64,000 nucleotides of DNA from Pseudomonas nitroreducens TX1 (GTDB taxonomy: Bacteria > Pseudomonadota > Gammaproteobacteria > Pseudomonadales > Pseudomonadaceae), in contig NZ_AMZB01000097.1 of assembly GCF_000313755.1 (NCBI RefSeq), positions 1 through 64,000 of the forward strand, written 5' to 3'. The position numbers and the translations under genes are program-made. This document shows, piece after piece, positions 52,023-59,463 of this stretch (the first letter of the stretch is position 1; each line of letters starts with the position of its first letter). The notes below the pieces were generated by a model, which made no database searches, was not told where the DNA came from, and saw nothing but the letters and a program-made list of their open reading frames with translations.

Positions 52023-52049
52023 GAACCTCCGCCGATGTGGCGCGCCCAA
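52023..52049 (+). promoter_or_regulatory. degenerate ECF-type promoter, GAACCT-N16-CCCAA
   Basis: AGAAAAACCGAACCT resembles the shared upstream half. The -10 is CCCAA instead of TCNNN. It lies 30 bp before the 44-aa gene, just after the kinase stop. Confidence 0.35.
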
Positions 52050-52079
52050 TGATGACGCCCATACTTGCGGAGGTTCCCC

Positions 52080-52214
52080 ATGTCTATCCAAGCCCAGCGC
52101 CCCGAGCCCCAGGAAGCGCCACCCAGCCGCGAAAGCCGGATTCCCGAGGAGTTTCCCGAAGAGGTGCCAATGCAACAGCCACCGGAGGAACCGGTGCCGC
52201 GACCGGAGCAATGA
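52080..52214 (+). CDS. 44-aa Pro/Glu-rich protein
   Basis: An ATG at 52080 preceded by a strong GGAGGTTCCCC opens a 44-codon frame ending TGA 52214. The product begins MSIQAQRPEPQEAPPS. It is one-third Pro and Glu, without Cys or hydrophobic segments, so it is surely disordered. The strong ribosome site and a promoter-like element upstream support a real gene. I recognise no family. Confidence 0.6.
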   Translation: MSIQAQRPEPQEAPPSRESRIPEEFPEEVPMQQPPEEPVPRPEQ

Positions 52215-52250
52215 CCAGGCGCGATGCGTGCGTTTGTACCGGTTCAGACC

Positions 52251-52287
52251 GTAGGGCGGATAAGCGCTGTCGCGTTATGCGCCCTAC
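52251..52287. repeat. palindromic repeat, type A (second copy)
   Basis: GTAGGGCGGATAA and TTATGCGCCCTAC form a 13-bp arm pair with the same single G:G mismatch as at 30438-30471. The loop differs. Confidence 0.8.
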
Positions 52288-52317
52288 GATCCGCGGGAGT
52301 CGTCGCGCAACGGAGGC

Positions 52318-52337
52318 GATCGCGGATGGATCCGCTG
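52318..52337. repeat. degenerate REP half
   Basis: GATCGCGGATGGATCCGCTG resembles the REP at 30508 and lies 31 bp after a type A palindrome, in the same order and similar spacing as at 30.4-30.5 kb. Confidence 0.55.
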
Positions 52338-52383
52338 CGCCTTCACGATGACAATGGCGCTCCCCGGTGGCACGCGGGAGCGG

Positions 52384-52995
52384 CTATTGCTGCAGATATT
52401 CGCCCGACCCGCTCATCGCCTGGCCCCACAACTCGAGGAAGGCGAAGGCGGTGGTGAGCAGCACGAGGAAGCCGAACGCCAGAATGCAGCCGGCATAGAA
52501 CGCCGCGCTGCGCTGGGTCATGCGCATGTAGATGGGTAGGCCGACGAACAGCAGCCAGCACGAATAGGCCGTGGCGATGCCGGCCGCGACGAGCAGCAGC
52601 CAGCGCGACGGCAGCAGGGCGGCGACGCCCGCGAGCATCAGTGGCAGGGCCACCGCCGTAGAGAAGCTCATGCTGTAGTTCACGCCGGGCCGGTGCTCGG
52701 TGCGGAACAGCACCCAGCGCACCAGATAGGCGATCATCACGATGCCGGCCACCAGCCCGACATAGCACCAGAAGGCCAATAGCGCGGCGCTGCTGGGAGT
52801 GAGGAACTGGGTTTCCTCGTTGCCTGGCAGGCGCCAGCCGACCTGCGTGGTGCCAATGAACAGGCACACTGCGGGAATCAGCGGCAGCAGCAACCAGAAC
52901 GGCAGGTAGGCGGCGGGGTGCTGGTCGACATTTTCGCGCAGCTCGTGCCAGGCCTTCTCCGGCCGGGTGAAAAAGTGGGTCAGGGGAAAGGTCAT
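52384..52995 (-). CDS. Yip1 family membrane protein
   Basis: A 203-aa integral membrane protein with five predicted helices, of the Yip1/DUF1282 type. It has an amphipathic N-terminus (HFFTRPEKAWHELREN), then YLPFWLLLPLIPAVCLFIG and later LLVAAGIATAYSCWLLFVG. AGGAGGCGAAG precedes the ATG. It follows the 114-aa gene by 38 bp on the same strand and probably shares its transcript. The role of bacterial members is unknown. Confidence 0.82.
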   Translation of the reverse strand: MTFPLTHFFTRPEKAWHELRENVDQHPAAYLPFWLLLPLIPAVCLFIGTTQVGWRLPGNEETQFLTPSSAALLAFWCYVGLVAGIVMIAYLVRWVLFRTEHRPGVNYSMSFSTAVALPLMLAGVAALLPSRWLLLVAAGIATAYSCWLLFVGLPIYMRMTQRSAAFYAGCILAFGFLVLLTTAFAFLELWGQAMSGSGEYLQQ

Positions 52996-53033
52996 CTTCG
53001 CCTCCTCATCTTGACGGGTACGGCGTACCGGAC

Positions 53034-53378
53034 TCAGCGCCGGGTACGAAAGCCTTCGGCGGTTTCGATCTCGATCAGCGAGCCGGGGTCCTCGTTGCCG
53101 GGGTCGTTGATGCCATCTCCCGCAAGGGCAGGTTCGCCGATCGCCGGGTCCAGGCTGCCCTGGGGCATCAAGCCTTCGCCGCGGTCGCGGCGGTCGAGCA
53201 GCGGCAACAGCTCATCGTGGAATTGCTGTTGCTGCTCCTCGGAAAGCGCGGCGAAGCCATGGTTGAGGATGTAGCGGGCGAGGATTTCCTGGCGGCTGTC
53301 GGTTTCCAGCGCGCCCTCGTCGAGCAGGCGGCGAAGCCCTTCGGACAGTTCGACATCCTGATGATCGTTCCAGCCCAT
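53034..53378 (-). CDS. hypothetical protein, 114 aa
   Basis: Begins MGWNDHQDVELSEGLRRLLDEG. The first 60 residues look helical (ILARYILNHGFAALSEEQQQQF), and the rest is acidic and Gly/Pro-rich, probably disordered. CCGGAGGTGACGAACG precedes the ATG. It is upstream of the Yip1 gene in one apparent operon. I do not recognise the family. Confidence 0.7.
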   Translation of the reverse strand: MGWNDHQDVELSEGLRRLLDEGALETDSRQEILARYILNHGFAALSEEQQQQFHDELLPLLDRRDRGEGLMPQGSLDPAIGEPALAGDGINDPGNEDPGSLIEIETAEGFRTRR

Positions 53379-53734
53379 CGTTCGTCACCTCCGGATCGGT
53401 TCAGCGAGTTTGGCTCGGCATGAGCCCTGGCGGTCGGCGGCCGCTTTCGCAGCGCCTATGCGGATGACCGATGCGAGGCCGCGCCTGTTCGGCGGGCGGG
53501 ACGAACGGTCCCAGCGGGGGCTTGGCGCTCGCCGCAGGCACCTCGAAGGGTGCGAGTGTCTGCCCAAGTCCGGACATCCCGGCGGGCTTGGCCGCCCCGA
53601 GCCCTGCTCAAGGGGCGAGGGCAGGGTTGCGTCGCAGGCATTGCTGCCTCGTCGAACGGAATGAACCTTGGGCGATATTCGCGGCCAGCCACAGCACAAG
53701 GGCAAAATTTCCCCGCGACCCAAAGGAGACCGCC
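53379..53734. other. 356-bp divergent intergenic region
   Basis: Separates the 114-aa gene (minus) and the PLDc_N-like gene (plus). On the minus strand a GAACAG-N17-TCATC at about 53448-53475 and, on the plus strand, two GAAC cores near 53653-53668 without a proper -10 are possible but weak members of the promoter family. No convincing coding frame. Confidence 0.35.
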
Positions 53735-53953
53735 ATGTCCACGTTCGCGCTCGCTTCCTGGTTCTGGATCGTCATCGCGATCATCATCGTGCTGCTGGAC
53801 CTGTGGGCCATCGTCAGCATCTTCCGCAGTGACAAGGAGGTGAACGCCAAGGCCTTGTGGTCGCTGCTGATCGTCATCTTCCCGGTGGTGGGGCTGGTCA
53901 TCTGGGGCATCGCCGGCCCGCGCGGCGTGGCCCAGGAACCGCCGCTGGACTGA
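53735..53953 (+). CDS. small PLDc_N-type membrane protein, 72 aa
   Basis: A 72-aa protein with two membrane helices (WFWIVIAIIIVLLDLWAIVS and LWSLLIVIFPVVGLVIWGI) joined by a short charged loop, RSDKEVNAKA. This matches the N-terminal domain of cardiolipin synthases (PLDc_N), here as a stand-alone protein. AAAGGAGACCGCC precedes the ATG. Stand-alone PLDc_N proteins are common near stress genes; function unknown. No catalytic HKD motif is present. Confidence 0.82.
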   Translation: MSTFALASWFWIVIAIIIVLLDLWAIVSIFRSDKEVNAKALWSLLIVIFPVVGLVIWGIAGPRGVAQEPPLD

Positions 53954-54084
53954 TCCTCCGGCCCGTCCGGAAGGACCCATCGCATTCCGGCATGGCCGGC
54001 ATCGACCTAAGGTATTGGCCGGTGGCCGCGCACCACTCTTAGCATCTCGTTCGTCTATCAGCAGCCTGACAACGAGAACAACAA

Positions 54085-55632
54085 GTGGACCTGGGAAAAA
54101 TCCTGCGCCGCAGCGCACTTTACTGGCCTGACCACGAAGCCGTGGTCGACTCCCGCCAACGCATCACCTTCGCGCAGCTTGAACGCCGTACCAACCGCCT
54201 GGCCTCCGGGCTTTTCGCGCTGGGGCTGGAGCAGGGCGCACACGTGGCGATCCTGGCGCTCAACCGCGTCGAGCTGGTGGAGGCGGAGGTCGCTCTCTAC
54301 AAGGCGGCCATGGTCAAGGTGCCGATCAACGCGCGCCTGGCGCCCGATGAAGTCCTCAGCGTACTGAAGGATTCGCGCAGCCAGGCGGTGATCGCCGATG
54401 CCGCCTTTGCCCAATTGATCGACCGGCGTCGTGCCGAACTGCCGGACCTGAAGCGGATCATCCCGCTGGCCGATGAGGGCGCCGATGTGCCCTACGAAGA
54501 GGTTCTGGATCGCGGGTCGGACGCACACATCAGTTGCGACCCGGCCGATGACGCCCTGGCCGTGCTGCATTACACCTCCGGCAGCTCCGGCGTGCTCAAG
54601 GCGGCGATGCTCAGTGTGGGCAACCGCAAGGCCCTGATACGCAAGAGCATCGCCAGCCCCACCGGCCGCTCCGGCCCGGGAGACGTGATGGCCCACGTCG
54701 GCCCGATCACCCATGCCAGCGGTATGCAGATCATGCCGCTGCTGGCGGCGGGTGCCTGCAATCTGCTGGTGGAGCGCTACGACGATCGTCAGTTGCTGGA
54801 GACCATCCAGCGTGAACGTGTCACCCGGTTGTTCCTGGTGCCGGCGATGATCAATCGACTGGTGAATTTTCCCGGTGTGGAGACCTACGATCTCAGCAGC
54901 CTGCGCCTGGTGATGTACGGCGCCGCACCCATGGCGCCTGCGCTGGTGCGCCGCGCCATGCAGGTGTTCGGGCCGATCCTGGCGCAAGGCTACGGTGCCG
55001 GGGAGACCTGCTCGCTGGTCACCGTGCTCACCGAGCAGGATCACATCGCCGCGCTGGACGACCCCAAACGCCTGGCCTCCTGTGGCCGCTGCTACTTCGA
55101 CACCGACCTGCGGGTGGTCAATGAAGATTTCGTCGACGTGAAGGCCGGCGAGATCGGCGAGATCGTGGTGCGAGGCCCGGACATCATGCAGGGATACTGG
55201 CAAGCGCCGGAGCTGACCGCCGAGGTCATGCGCGACGGCTATTACCTTACCGGCGATCTCGCCACGGTGGATGAGCATGGCTACGTGTTCATCGTCGACC
55301 GCAAGAAGGAAATGATCATTTCCGGCGGCTTCAACATCTACCCGACCGAGGTGGAGCAGGTGCTCTACAGCCTGCCGGAAGTCTTCGAAGCGGCGGTGGT
55401 GGGCGTGCCCGACGAGCAGTGGGGTGAGGCGGTCAAGGCCGTGGTGGTGCTCAAGCCCGGCATGCAACTGGACGAAGCGCGGATCATCGAGCTGTGCGCC
55501 GAGCAACTGGCCGGCTTCAAGAAGCCGCGCAGCGTGGACTTTGTGCGCGAGCTGCCGAAGAACCCCAATGGCAAGGTGGTGCGCCGCCTGGTGCGCGAAC
55601 CCTACTGGCAGAACCAGGAACGGCGGATCTGA
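54085..55632 (+). CDS. AMP-binding acyl-CoA ligase
   Basis: A 515-aa acyl-adenylate/CoA ligase. The AMP motif HYTSGSSGVLKAAML (about 160-175), YGAGE, TGDLATVDEHGYVFIVDRKKEMI (about 388-410) and a C-terminal PKNPNGKVVRR with the catalytic Lys are intact. The start is GTG 54085; no ATG fits. It activates a carboxylic acid to its CoA thioester in the cytoplasm. The acyl-CoA dehydrogenase gene follows five bases later, then an MFS transporter. The substrate is probably a medium-chain or aromatic acid taken up by the MFS protein; that is inference. Confidence 0.92.
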   Translation: MDLGKILRRSALYWPDHEAVVDSRQRITFAQLERRTNRLASGLFALGLEQGAHVAILALNRVELVEAEVALYKAAMVKVPINARLAPDEVLSVLKDSRSQAVIADAAFAQLIDRRRAELPDLKRIIPLADEGADVPYEEVLDRGSDAHISCDPADDALAVLHYTSGSSGVLKAAMLSVGNRKALIRKSIASPTGRSGPGDVMAHVGPITHASGMQIMPLLAAGACNLLVERYDDRQLLETIQRERVTRLFLVPAMINRLVNFPGVETYDLSSLRLVMYGAAPMAPALVRRAMQVFGPILAQGYGAGETCSLVTVLTEQDHIAALDDPKRLASCGRCYFDTDLRVVNEDFVDVKAGEIGEIVVRGPDIMQGYWQAPELTAEVMRDGYYLTGDLATVDEHGYVFIVDRKKEMIISGGFNIYPTEVEQVLYSLPEVFEAAVVGVPDEQWGEAVKAVVVLKPGMQLDEARIIELCAEQLAGFKKPRSVDFVRELPKNPNGKVVRRLVREPYWQNQERRI

Positions 55633-55637
55633 GGACC

Positions 55638-56840
55638 ATGATCATGCAAGCGAATTCTATTCAAGCGAGCTATCCCGGGATCCAGCCCAGCGCCAAGGCG
55701 CAGGCCATCATCGACGACCTGCGCGGCTTCCTGCGCGAAGAACTGCTGCCGCTTGAGCAACGCGAGGGTATCCGGTTCGGCGAGAAGCACTCCCGCGAGC
55801 TGTTGCGCAACCTGTGGAAGCGCTCCTGCGAGCGCGGCTTCTACAACGTGATGCTGCCCGAGGAACTGGGCGGGGCAGGCCTGGGCATCGTCGACCTGTG
55901 CGCGGTGAAGGAAGCTGCGGCCAGCAGCGGCGCGGTGCTGGCCGCCCACGTGCTGGGCGAGTTGAGTGGCCCGCCGCGGGTGGGGCACCTGTTCCGCGTG
56001 GCCAGCCAGGAGCAGATCGAGCACTTCCTGCGTCCGGTGTGCCGTGCGGAGAAGGCCGTGTGCTTCGCCCTGACCGAGGCCGAAGCCGGCTCCGACGCCA
56101 CCGCGATCAAGACCAGTGCGCGGCTGGAAGGCGATCACTACGTGCTCGACGGCGCCAAGCGCTACATTTCCGGCGCGCCCTACGCCGACTTCGCCGTACT
56201 GCTGGCGGTCACCTCGCCCGGCAAGGGCGCTGAGGGCATCTCGGCGTTCTTCGTCGACCTCACAGCTCCCGGTGCACAGGTGGTCTCTGACTACCAGGCG
56301 ATGTCCGGTCCGGGGACTCACGGCGACATTAACCTGGACGGCGTGAAGGTCCCGGCGGCGCACCGCATCGGCGAGGAGGGCAAGGGTTTCAAGCTGGCCA
56401 TGGGTCGTATAACCCTGAACCGCCTGTTGCATTGCGCCACCATGCTGGGCATGGCCGCCCTGGCGCTGGACCTGTCGGTGGGCTACGCCCGCTCGCGGGT
56501 GCAGTTCGGCCGGCCGATCGGCATGTTCCAGGCGGTCAGCCACATGATCGCGGACATGGCCACCGAGCTGTATGCCGCGCGCAGCATGATGTATGCCACG
56601 GCGGCCGGCTACGACGCGGGCGGGGATATCCGCACCCAATCGTCGATGTGCAAGGTGTTCAGCTCGGAAACGGCCTTCCGCATCGCCGACCGCGCGGTGC
56701 AGGTACACGGTGGCGCCGGCCTGATCAACGGACATCCGGTGGAGTGGTTGTTCCGCGCGACCCGTATGATGCGCATCCTCACGGGCACCAGCGAAATCCA
56801 GCGCAACACCATCGCCAAGGGCATCCTGATGCCCGATTGA
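55638..56840 (+). CDS. acyl-CoA dehydrogenase, atypical active site
   Basis: A 400-aa flavoenzyme of the acyl-CoA dehydrogenase family. CFALTEAEAGSDATAIKT (about 135-152), RSRVQFGRPIGMFQ and HGGAGLINGHPVEWLFR are present. In most family members the catalytic Glu lies in a YEGTS segment; here that site reads LTGTSEIQ, with Thr at residue 382. The isovaleryl/long-chain alternative position on the earlier helix also shows Asn, not Glu. It may use another base or act as a reductase. The start at 55638 follows TGAGGACC. It is in an operon with the ligase and the MFS gene. Confidence 0.9.
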   Translation: MIMQANSIQASYPGIQPSAKAQAIIDDLRGFLREELLPLEQREGIRFGEKHSRELLRNLWKRSCERGFYNVMLPEELGGAGLGIVDLCAVKEAAASSGAVLAAHVLGELSGPPRVGHLFRVASQEQIEHFLRPVCRAEKAVCFALTEAEAGSDATAIKTSARLEGDHYVLDGAKRYISGAPYADFAVLLAVTSPGKGAEGISAFFVDLTAPGAQVVSDYQAMSGPGTHGDINLDGVKVPAAHRIGEEGKGFKLAMGRITLNRLLHCATMLGMAALALDLSVGYARSRVQFGRPIGMFQAVSHMIADMATELYAARSMMYATAAGYDAGGDIRTQSSMCKVFSSETAFRIADRAVQVHGGAGLINGHPVEWLFRATRMMRILTGTSEIQRNTIAKGILMPD

Positions 56841-56898
56841 CTGGCGGGACCTCGATGCGTGAGCACAGCACCCGACAAGAACAAGAGAGATAAGCGAC

Positions 56899-58197
56899 AT
56901 GCACGATTTCAATGCCCACAAGCATGACCCAACGAGTGCCTACCAGCCCCGGCGGGCCTGGACGGTCGCCTTCCTGCTGGCGGCGATGATGCTGGTGAAC
57001 TTCCTCGACAAGGTCGTCACCGGCCTGGTCGCGGTGCCGATGATGAAGGAACTGGACCTGACACCGGCTGAGTTCGGCCTTGTCGGTGGCAGTCTGCACT
57101 GGTTGTTCTCCATATCGGCGGTGGTCGGTGGCTTCCTCGCCAACCGCCGTTCGACCCGCTGGCTGTTGCTGGGCATGGGCGCCTTCTGGGCGCTGGTGCA
57201 GTTGCCGATGCTCTATGCCACGTCGCTTTGGACGCTGGTGGCCTGCCGCGTGCTGCTGGGCGTAGGGGAGGGGCCGGCATCGCCGGTGGCTACCCATGCG
57301 CTGTACAAGTGGTTTCCCGACGAGCGCCGCAGCCTGCCGGTCGCGTTGCTGCATTCGGGCAGCGCCATGGGCCTGCTGATCGCCGGGCTGATGATCCCGT
57401 GGATCAGCACCCATTACGGCTGGCGCAGCAACTTCGCGGTGCTGGCGGTAATGGGGGCAGTCTGGTGCGTGGCCTGGTTCTTCCTCGGCCGCGAAGGCGA
57501 GCTGGTGGAGACATCCCGCGGCCGCACCGGCAGCGAAAAGCTGCCGTACCGTCGCCTGTTGGGCGACAGTACCGTGCTGGCGAACTACTTCTGCCACTTC
57601 GCCGCCAACTGGTCCCTGGCGCTGACGCTGACCTGGGTGCCGGCATACCTGGAAAGCGGTCTGGGCCTGAGCTCGATCAACGCTGGCCGGTTGTTCGGCC
57701 TGTTCGTGCTGGTGACCATGCCGCTGAGCCTGTTCATGGCGTGGCTGTCCCAGCGCATGCTGGGTGCCGGGCTCTCATCGCGGGTAGCGCGGGGGGTCTT
57801 CGTCTCGGCCTGTCTGATGGCCAGCGGCGTGCTGTCCATCAGTCTGCTGGCGGATCTGCCGGTGGTATTGCGCATGACCTACATGACGCTGAGCGGCGGT
57901 CTCGCACTGGTGATGTATTCGGTAGGCCCGGCGATGCTGGCGGAGGTCACGCCCACTGCCCAGCGTGGCAGCATCCTTGCCATCGGTAATGCGTTTTCGT
58001 CCCTGGCGGGATTGAGCGCGCCCATTGTCACCGGTTTCCTGGTGCAGCGTTCCGGCGGACTGGACGGTCTCGGCTACGCCCATGGGTTTGCCGTCAGCGG
58101 CGTACTGCTGGTGGTGGCAGGCCTGGTTGGCCTGGCCTGGCTGCACCCGCAGCGCTCGCGAGCCCAGCTGTCCGGTGAGCTGGCGACCGCCGGCTGA
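56899..58197 (+). CDS. MFS transporter
   Basis: A 432-aa major facilitator with 12 predicted helices. The first half contains ANRRSTRWLLLGMGAFWA after helix 2, the usual D/RxxGRR-like loop, and RVLLGVGEGPASPVATHALYKWF, which is typical of the anion:cation symporter group that takes up organic acids. A long central loop holds RTGSEKLPYRRLLG. It follows the acyl-CoA dehydrogenase by 58 bp and probably imports the acid processed by the operon. It is convergent with the LysR gene. Confidence 0.9.
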   Translation: MHDFNAHKHDPTSAYQPRRAWTVAFLLAAMMLVNFLDKVVTGLVAVPMMKELDLTPAEFGLVGGSLHWLFSISAVVGGFLANRRSTRWLLLGMGAFWALVQLPMLYATSLWTLVACRVLLGVGEGPASPVATHALYKWFPDERRSLPVALLHSGSAMGLLIAGLMIPWISTHYGWRSNFAVLAVMGAVWCVAWFFLGREGELVETSRGRTGSEKLPYRRLLGDSTVLANYFCHFAANWSLALTLTWVPAYLESGLGLSSINAGRLFGLFVLVTMPLSLFMAWLSQRMLGAGLSSRVARGVFVSACLMASGVLSISLLADLPVVLRMTYMTLSGGLALVMYSVGPAMLAEVTPTAQRGSILAIGNAFSSLAGLSAPIVTGFLVQRSGGLDGLGYAHGFAVSGVLLVVAGLVGLAWLHPQRSRAQLSGELATAG

Positions 58198-58221
58198 TCG
58201 CTACGCCGGGGCCCATGGCGG

Positions 58222-59169
58222 TCAATCGACCCGATGGACCGCCGCCAGAGGCGAGCGTTCGATCAGCTCGCCTTTCCACGTGCCGTTCCGCACCGCCTCC
58301 ACCAGCAACTCTCGCACCAGGTCGTGCACGCAGGATGCCGCGAAACTCAGTGGCTTGTGTGCCGAGTGGGCGATGGACACGGTGCGCTCGATCTGCGGCT
58401 CGACGATGCGCCGGGCCAGTGACTGGGAACCCACCTCGATCGGCGGCCAGTTGCTGATGGACGCTGCCAGGCCGCTGGTCACCAGCCCGGTGATGCCGTA
58501 GGCGGACTGCTGTTCGTACTTCACGTTCAGCTCAAGCCCCGCCGCCATGGCCGCCTGCTCGATCCTCCGGCGCAGGTGCATGCCCCGGGGCGGCATCACC
58601 AGCGGATAGCTCAGCGCCTCGGCCAGGGTGATGGTGTCGCCTTCGTTGTCCAACGACATTCGTCCCACCCAATAGAGCTGCTCCACGAAGATCGGCTCGG
58701 CGACCACACCTTCCAGTTCCTCGGCATTGGGCACGATGCCGAAATCGACCTTGCCCAGCTCGATGGCCTCGCCGCCTTCCTTGCTCAGGCCGTCGCGCAC
58801 CACCAGGTCGATGCCGGCGAATTTTTCCTGCACGCGGCGAACGATCGCCGGCAACAGAAGGGCGGAGGTGGTCACCGGGATCGCCACCGACACGCGTCCG
58901 CGAGGGTCGCCGCGGCTGGATACCAGTTCGTCCTTCACCGAATCGATCTTCTGCACCACCGAGCGTGCCACTTCATAAAGGCGCCGACCGGCGTCAGTGA
59001 GATCCACGCCATCGTACTGACGCAGCAGCAGTTGCACCTCCAGTTCGCTTTCCAGCATGCCGATCTGACGGCTCAGCGCCGGCTGAGCAATGTAGGCGTT
59101 GCGGGCCGCAGCCGAGAAGCTGCCGGCTTCGGCGATGGCGATCAGGTAACGCAACTGCTTGAGGGTCAT
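58222..59169 (-). CDS. LysR family transcriptional regulator
   Basis: A 315-aa regulator resembling Nac/Cbl-type LysR proteins. The N-terminal winged helix (LKQLRYLIAIAEAGSFSAAARN, then AQPALSRQIGMLE) occupies residues 1-60. I chose ATG 59169 (MTLKQLRY) because AAGG lies eight bases upstream; an in-frame ATG at 59190 is possible. It is divergent from the DUF1302-DUF1329 operon and convergent with the MFS gene, so it could control either; the divergent set is more likely. Confidence 0.9.
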   Translation of the reverse strand: MTLKQLRYLIAIAEAGSFSAAARNAYIAQPALSRQIGMLESELEVQLLLRQYDGVDLTDAGRRLYEVARSVVQKIDSVKDELVSSRGDPRGRVSVAIPVTTSALLLPAIVRRVQEKFAGIDLVVRDGLSKEGGEAIELGKVDFGIVPNAEELEGVVAEPIFVEQLYWVGRMSLDNEGDTITLAEALSYPLVMPPRGMHLRRRIEQAAMAAGLELNVKYEQQSAYGITGLVTSGLAASISNWPPIEVGSQSLARRIVEPQIERTVSIAHSAHKPLSFAASCVHDLVRELLVEAVRNGTWKGELIERSPLAAVHRVD

Positions 59170-59463
59170 CGTCGTGCCTTTTCCGGTCATGCCGGTTTGT
59201 TATGGGGCCCATCTGAAGACGATATTTGTTTGCCGTCCAGGCGCTATTTAGTATCGGTCCATCGACGCAAATCAAGGGCTGGTAACGATAAGCCAACAAT
59301 CCGAACACTATTTCGTAAGTTAAATCGAAGATTCATTCTAAATAAAAAATATCCAGTCAATTCAATCCTCTGCGCTTTAAAGCTCATGTGACCTCATGTG
59401 CTTTCGAGGTTGGATTTGTATTGCCTGAAGATCGCTCGAACAAGAATAAAGAGGATAAGAGTG
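59170..59463. promoter_or_regulatory. AT-rich divergent promoter region
   Basis: The most AT-rich stretch of the window (59290-59360). CTATTTNGTA occurs twice as a direct repeat, at 59244-59253 and 59308-59317, 64 bp apart. It lies between the LysR and DUF1302 genes and is the natural place for LysR binding and both promoters. Confidence 0.5.
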
